Shown in pieces: positions 60,395-64,000 of a stretch of DNA of 64,000 nt. Both the position numbers and the translations under genes were made by a program. Below the pieces are notes generated by a model that did not search any database, was not told where the DNA came from, and was given only the letters and a program-made list of their open reading frames with translations. Source of the stretch: Lachnospiraceae bacterium. Its GTDB lineage: Bacteria; Bacillota; Clostridia; Lachnospirales; Lachnospiraceae. Every line of letters begins with the position of its first letter. Position 1 is the first letter of the stretch. The stretch spans positions 1 through 64,000 of the forward strand of contig JAFSCH010000017.1 of the NCBI GenBank assembly GCA_017436865.1, read 5' to 3'.

Positions 60395-61807
60395 GTGTTA
60401 AAGTATGATAAAAAAGTTTTATATATAACGATAGGTGTTTTGTTATTTTTTCCAATAATTTTATTTTCCCTATACTTATATGAGGATATATGTCTAACGA
60501 CAATGCACGGATTAACAGTATGGTATACAATATTTGATGGATATTCGTTATGTGATTTTTATGCAATACCATATCCTTTAAATACAAATCCAGCATATGC
60601 ATATTATGACTTTTTTATTTATATTATTTTTGCTATATGGAATATTCCGCTGTTTGTTTTTGAAAAGATAACAAATGTAAGTTTTATGGATCATTACATT
60701 ACTCGTTTATATGCCAAAACAATTATATTGTTTTTTCTTGTATTAGCATCCGTACAGGTAAAAAAATTAACGATGAAGGTTTGTAATGATGAAAATAAAT
60801 CAAATTGGTCAGTATTTGTATTTATTTTTTCAATAACTGTATTTCAAACAATATTTGTTATAGGTGGATATGATATTATATCTGTTTTTTTTACATTAGT
60901 TGGTATAAATTCATACCTTGATAAAAAGAATAAAAAATTTGTTGTTTCGTTTGCTTGTGCGATTGCATGTAAAATGTTTGCAGCATGGATATTTATTCCA
61001 TTGGTATTACTGAGAAAAAAGAAGATAAGCCATATTTTTCTTTATGGTATTGGTGGAATTAGTGTTATTGCTATACCTAAAGTGATTTTTAAAATACATA
61101 CATTAGTTAACGGCAAATTAACAGCATTTTCAGAGTTTGGACCAGGTGAAGTGTCAAACATGGATTTAATCAATGATTTTCTGTGGAGTGGAGAGGCTCC
61201 GATTACGATTCCGTCAATTCCATTGTTATTCTTTTGCTATTTTATTATATGGGTATGGTGTTGGTTTGAAAAAGAAGAGAGGAAGAATGCAGAAGTTGTG
61301 TATATTTCATTGATTAGTATAGCCGTGTTTTTTCTTACAGCGAATACATATCCTTATTGGTTAATTTTGGTGTCACCATATATTGCGGTACTAATATGCT
61401 ATAATTGGACAGAGGTTTCTAAAACACTTTTTTTGGAGGCGTGTTTTGGAATAGGATATATTTTCACAAAAGTATTTTCAAGTCCTCAGTGTTATCACTA
61501 TAATTTGATTGTGCAGATGCTAAAAAATGAGGAGTTTTCCATGGATTTCTATTATATAGGGCTGTATAATATTTTGAATAAACTTGCAAATTTAATGAGT
61601 ATAACATCTGATAGTTTCAGAACTTTAGCTAGGAGTGTTTATGGTGCTTCATTTATATTACTTATATATTATTTGAGACCTAAATTAGAGAGCAAAGATG
61701 ATATTTTGATAGACAATAAAAAATATTTTTACTGGAAAGCTGCTTGTTGTATTTTTGTTTCGTGTATTCCGGTGTTAGGCTTTGTTATTAGAAAGGTAAT
61801 ATATTAA
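60395..61807 (+). CDS. GT-C-like polytopic membrane protein
   Basis: A 470-residue protein with about ten hydrophobic segments. LYEDICLTTMHGLTVWYTIFDG near the start carries an acidic residue in the first external loop, and YPLNTNPAYAYYDFFIYII follows, a layout seen in GT-C proteins of three-component (Gtr-type) glycosylation systems. The next gene encodes a GtrB-like GT2, supporting that pairing. GTG 60395 is chosen because AAGGTGG lies seven bases upstream; TTG 60359 is in frame but less supported. The gene is strongly AT-rich (12 G+C in the 60-base line at 60421). Substrate unknown. Confidence 0.65.
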   Translation: MLKYDKKVLYITIGVLLFFPIILFSLYLYEDICLTTMHGLTVWYTIFDGYSLCDFYAIPYPLNTNPAYAYYDFFIYIIFAIWNIPLFVFEKITNVSFMDHYITRLYAKTIILFFLVLASVQVKKLTMKVCNDENKSNWSVFVFIFSITVFQTIFVIGGYDIISVFFTLVGINSYLDKKNKKFVVSFACAIACKMFAAWIFIPLVLLRKKKISHIFLYGIGGISVIAIPKVIFKIHTLVNGKLTAFSEFGPGEVSNMDLINDFLWSGEAPITIPSIPLLFFCYFIIWVWCWFEKEERKNAEVVYISLISIAVFFLTANTYPYWLILVSPYIAVLICYNWTEVSKTLFLEACFGIGYIFTKVFSSPQCYHYNLIVQMLKNEEFSMDFYYIGLYNILNKLANLMSITSDSFRTLARSVYGASFILLIYYLRPKLESKDDILIDNKKYFYWKAACCIFVSCIPVLGFVIRKVIY

Positions 61808-61830
61808 AAGTTAGGAGATTGTAGAAAAGG

Positions 61831-62751
61831 ATGAAGCCTTCAATAGTAGTTCCAGTTTATTATAATGCGGATAGCTTGGAAGATATGTATCATGATTTAA
61901 AAGAAAGGGTACTGACAAAATTAGAGTGTGAATATGAATTGATTTTTGTAAATGATGGATCTGGTGATGAGAGTTATCAGGTTATGAAAAAGCTAAAGGA
62001 ACAGGATGACAATATAAGGAATTTTAGTTTATCTAGAAACTTTGGCTCGCATGCGGCAATATTGTGTGGCTTAGAGCATATAACAGGAGATTGTGCTGTT
62101 GTAAAGGCAGCAGATATGCAGGAACCTAGCGAATTGATTTTAGATATGCTTGAAAGTTGGAAAAAGGGAAATAATGTTGTATTGGCGGTAAGGCAGGAAA
62201 GAAATGAAAGCTTAAAGCAGAAATATTTTGCTAATTTATACTATACATTAGTTCGGAAAATGGCATTGTCTAATATGCCGGAGGCAGGATTTGATATTTA
62301 TTTAGTTGATAAAAAAGTAGTTAACGTGTTAAGCGCACTGGACGAGAAAAATAGTTCTTTAGCTTGTCAAATATTATGGTCAGGATTTAAAACAGACATG
62401 GTTCCATATGTAAGATTGGCTAGACAAGTAGGAAAGAGTCGCTGGACATTAGCAAAAAAGCTTCGCCTTGTTATGGATACATTATTTAGTTTTTCTACAG
62501 TACCAATAAAGGCAGTGACTACGATAGGAATATTTTCTTTCTGTGGTGCTATTATTTGGGCGATTGTAGAAATTGTATTTAAATTGATGGGAATGATAGA
62601 TGTTAATGGATGGACAACACTATTTATTTTCAACTTGTTTAGCTTTGGTGTTATTATGTTGACTTTAGGTATCCTTGGTGAATATTTGTGGAGAACCTTT
62701 GATGCATCAAGAAATCGTCCGCCATATATAGTCGAGGATGACGATAAATAA
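61831..62751 (+). CDS. GtrB/ArnC-like polyprenyl-phosphate glycosyltransferase (variant DxD)
   Basis: A 306-residue GT2 with two C-terminal membrane helices: IVVPVYYNADSLEDMY, LIFVNDGSGDESYQVM, SLSRNFGSHAAILCGLEHI and GILGEYLWRTFDASRNRPPY match GtrB/ArnC enzymes that load a sugar onto polyprenyl phosphate. The metal site usually reads DADLQDP; here it is AADMQEP (93-99), so the first Asp is Ala while Asp95 stays. This may be a subfamily trait or reduced activity. It lies 23 bases after the GT-C-like gene and probably supplies its donor. Compare the intact DDD motif in the fusion protein at 7339. Confidence 0.82.
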   Translation: MKPSIVVPVYYNADSLEDMYHDLKERVLTKLECEYELIFVNDGSGDESYQVMKKLKEQDDNIRNFSLSRNFGSHAAILCGLEHITGDCAVVKAADMQEPSELILDMLESWKKGNNVVLAVRQERNESLKQKYFANLYYTLVRKMALSNMPEAGFDIYLVDKKVVNVLSALDEKNSSLACQILWSGFKTDMVPYVRLARQVGKSRWTLAKKLRLVMDTLFSFSTVPIKAVTTIGIFSFCGAIIWAIVEIVFKLMGMIDVNGWTTLFIFNLFSFGVIMLTLGILGEYLWRTFDASRNRPPYIVEDDDK

Positions 62752-62767
62752 TCAATGAGAGGAATAT

Positions 62768-63259
62768 ATGTTACGCAGATTAGAAAAAAAGGATGCACCA
62801 TTCATGCTAGAGTGGATGCATGATGAGGATATTACCGCAGGCTTTCAGCGACCATTCATGGAGACAACATTAGAAGAAGTGTTGGCTTTTATTGAGAACA
62901 GCTTTGATGAGGAAAATCAAAATTTTGCGTTTGTGAATGAGCAGGATGAATATATGGGAACCATCAGTTTGAAGCATATTTGTCATGTGAATGATAAGGC
63001 AGAATATGCAGTTGTTGCAAGAAAGTGTGCACAAGGGACTGGAGTAACTAAGACGGCAACGGAGGAATTATTAAGATATGCCTTCGAAGAACTTGGTTTA
63101 CATAAAATATACCTAAGTGTATTAGAAGAGAATATAAGAGCGCAGAAGTTTTATGAGAAATGTGGCTTTGTCAAAGAAGGATTAGAAACCGATGCGGTGA
63201 AGATAAAGGGAAGATATCATAATCATATTTGGTATGGAATAGTTGAGAGGCACATATAG
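62768..63259 (+). CDS. GNAT acetyltransferase (RimJ/RimL-like)
   Basis: A 163-residue GNAT: LRRLEKKDAPFMLEWMHDED, YMGTISLKHI, KCAQGTGVTKTATEELLRYA (acetyl-CoA loop) and LHKIYLSVLEENIRAQKFYEKCGF. It resembles the N-terminal half of the fusion protein encoded at 7339 and other sugar N-acetyltransferases in glycan clusters. Because FdtA, FdtB and GtrB-like genes are close by, it may N-acetylate the 3-amino sugar; known FdtC/QdtC enzymes are not all of this fold, so this is inference. GAGGAA precedes ATG 62768. Confidence 0.82.
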   Translation: MLRRLEKKDAPFMLEWMHDEDITAGFQRPFMETTLEEVLAFIENSFDEENQNFAFVNEQDEYMGTISLKHICHVNDKAEYAVVARKCAQGTGVTKTATEELLRYAFEELGLHKIYLSVLEENIRAQKFYEKCGFVKEGLETDAVKIKGRYHNHIWYGIVERHI

Positions 63260-63292
63260 AAATCGTAAAAGTAATTAACGAAGGAGAAAGAT

Positions 63293-63730
63293 ATGGAAGA
63301 TAATTATAAGGATACCGTATATCGAATGAGTGATTCGGCAACAGTGCTTCATAAGAACAAAAAGTGGTTTAACACTTGCTATTTAGCAGGATATGTAGCA
63401 GAGTGTTATTGCAAGGAAATATTGCTTTTAGCAGAACAGGAAGGATATCACTTTCATAGTGCTGGTAGTGTAAGAAAGTTTAGCCATAAATTGGATAAAT
63501 TAAAGGATGAAGTCAATCTGATTGCTCTAGTGGCAGGTGTAGCATCTGCATACTGTATAGATGTGCAGAAGGAATGTCCAACAATATATGCTAATTGGAA
63601 TCCTAATAAGCGGTATCAGAGCAACAGCCATATGTTTAATCAGGAAGTTAATGCAGATAAAGTAATGAATGAAATGCAAAAATTGATGAAAAGTATTGTG
63701 CAAATGGAAATAGATGGGGTGCTGGTATGA
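63293..63730 (+). CDS. HEPN-like small protein
   Basis: A 145-residue, mostly helical protein. WFNTCYLAGYVAECYCKEILLLAEQEG resembles the first long helix of HEPN-domain proteins (split over residues 25-51), and SVRKFSHKLDKLKDEV has the His-x-Leu helix start, but the Arg-x3-His spacing is shorter than the Rx4-6H of ribonuclease HEPN toxins. Function unknown; it may be a binding module or part of a toxin-antitoxin or defence pair. GAAGGAG precedes ATG 63293. Its stop overlaps the next gene start (ATGA), so the two are coupled. No glycan-related motif. Confidence 0.6.
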   Translation: MEDNYKDTVYRMSDSATVLHKNKKWFNTCYLAGYVAECYCKEILLLAEQEGYHFHSAGSVRKFSHKLDKLKDEVNLIALVAGVASAYCIDVQKECPTIYANWNPNKRYQSNSHMFNQEVNADKVMNEMQKLMKSIVQMEIDGVLV

Positions 63731-64000
63731 TTCATTTTGATGAGGTAAAGGACAAGGTTATAGTATTTGTAAAAAAGACTAAGGAAGTAGATAATGAGTA
63801 TTATATTGTACGTGATGTGTATGGAAAGATATCTATCTATATTATCGGGGATACAGATATAGACAAATTGTATTTTGAACTTAAAGATGTGATTAGTGAA
63901 GCTTGGATCGGTCAGATAAGAATATTAGAAAAAGATTCTGTGTTGTTAGAGGAAATTATCTCTTGTAGTAAGGAAATAGAATCACAAATTTATTATAGTG
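63727..64000 (+). CDS. Unrecognised protein, cut by the window edge
   Basis: An open frame of 91 codons running off the window, starting at ATG 63727 that overlaps the HEPN-like stop. The visible part reads IHFDEVKDKVIVFVKKTKE, then alternating beta-type stretches (YYIVRDVYGKISIYIIGD) and a helix with LYFELKDVISEAWIGQI. I recognise no family. Its overlap with the HEPN-like gene suggests the two products act together. A partner of nucleotidyltransferase (MNT) type would be expected for a classical HEPN pair, but no GSxxxG-type motif is visible in the part seen. Confidence 0.6.
   Translation, partial: MIHFDEVKDKVIVFVKKTKEVDNEYYIVRDVYGKISIYIIGDTDIDKLYFELKDVISEAWIGQIRILEKDSVLLEEIISCSKEIESQIYYS

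Overview
The window is a single, entirely plus-strand block of surface-glycan biosynthesis genes, about 47 coding regions packed end to end with short gaps and frequent stop/start overlaps. AT-rich DNA, strong AGGAG-type ribosome binding sites, some TTG and GTG starts, and the mix of families (CapI, TviB/WbpP, DUF5672, AAA/DUF1703 ATPases, Acyltransferase_3) suggest a Firmicute of the class Clostridia, most likely Lachnospiraceae. That placement is inferred from style and gene content; no rRNA or marker gene is present. No phage, transposase, tRNA or CRISPR array was seen.

Layout. (1) 1-123: a dense set of inverted repeats, no gene. (2) 177-11413: PseG-type hydrolase, an O-acyltransferase with a non-standard start, two polytopic membrane proteins, a WecE aminotransferase, a GNAT-GT2 fusion and an O-antigen ligase/polymerase. 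(3) 11425-17217: a Campylobacter Pgl-like bacillosamine block (PglF-, PglE-, PglC- and PglA-like) with an ATP-grasp enzyme where an acetyltransferase would be expected. (4) 17303-31873: TviB/WbpO dehydrogenase and WbpP epimerase (UDP-GalNAcA route), CapI (UDP-GalA), four GT4 glycosyltransferases, a DUF2334 deacetylase-like protein, a FemAB-like protein, two paralogous membrane proteins and an AsnB-like amidotransferase. Three related double-hairpin elements sit at gene junctions here. (5) 31881-31968: an intrinsic terminator followed by a good sigma-A-type promoter divides the block into two transcription units. (6) 32045-43993: second AsnB-like amidotransferase, PMT_2-like protein, GT11, GT2, an MBOAT/SGNH acylation pair, a PglK-type ABC flippase and an AT-rich sulfatase-fold membrane enzyme. 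(7) 44014-53857: GT11-like, two different AAA-ATPase/PD-(D/E)XK proteins interleaved with DUF5672 and GT17 glycosyltransferases, GT2, a GT-C-like protein and a Wzy-like polymerase. (8) 53861-63259: more GT2/GT4 enzymes, FdtA and FdtB for a 3-amino-3,6-dideoxyhexose, a second O-acyltransferase, a GT-C plus GtrB-like pair and a GNAT. (9) 63293-end: a HEPN-like protein overlapping a gene cut by the window edge.

How it fits together (inference). Sugar nucleotides made here would include a Pse-type intermediate, a 4-amino-4,6-dideoxygalactose, a bacillosamine-type diamino sugar, GalNAcA, GalA and a 3-amino-3,6-dideoxyhexose. AsnB-like enzymes may amidate the uronic acids. PglC would start a polyprenyl-diphosphate-linked oligosaccharide, many glycosyltransferases would extend it, the PglK-like transporter would flip it, and Wzy/ligase-type proteins would polymerise or transfer it. 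GT-C/GtrB pairs, O-acyltransferases and the sulfatase-fold enzyme would decorate it outside the membrane. The number of initiating-type, polymerase-like and flippase genes fits more than one glycan, or a heavily decorated one. Whether the acceptor is a wall polymer, capsule or flagellin cannot be told from this window.
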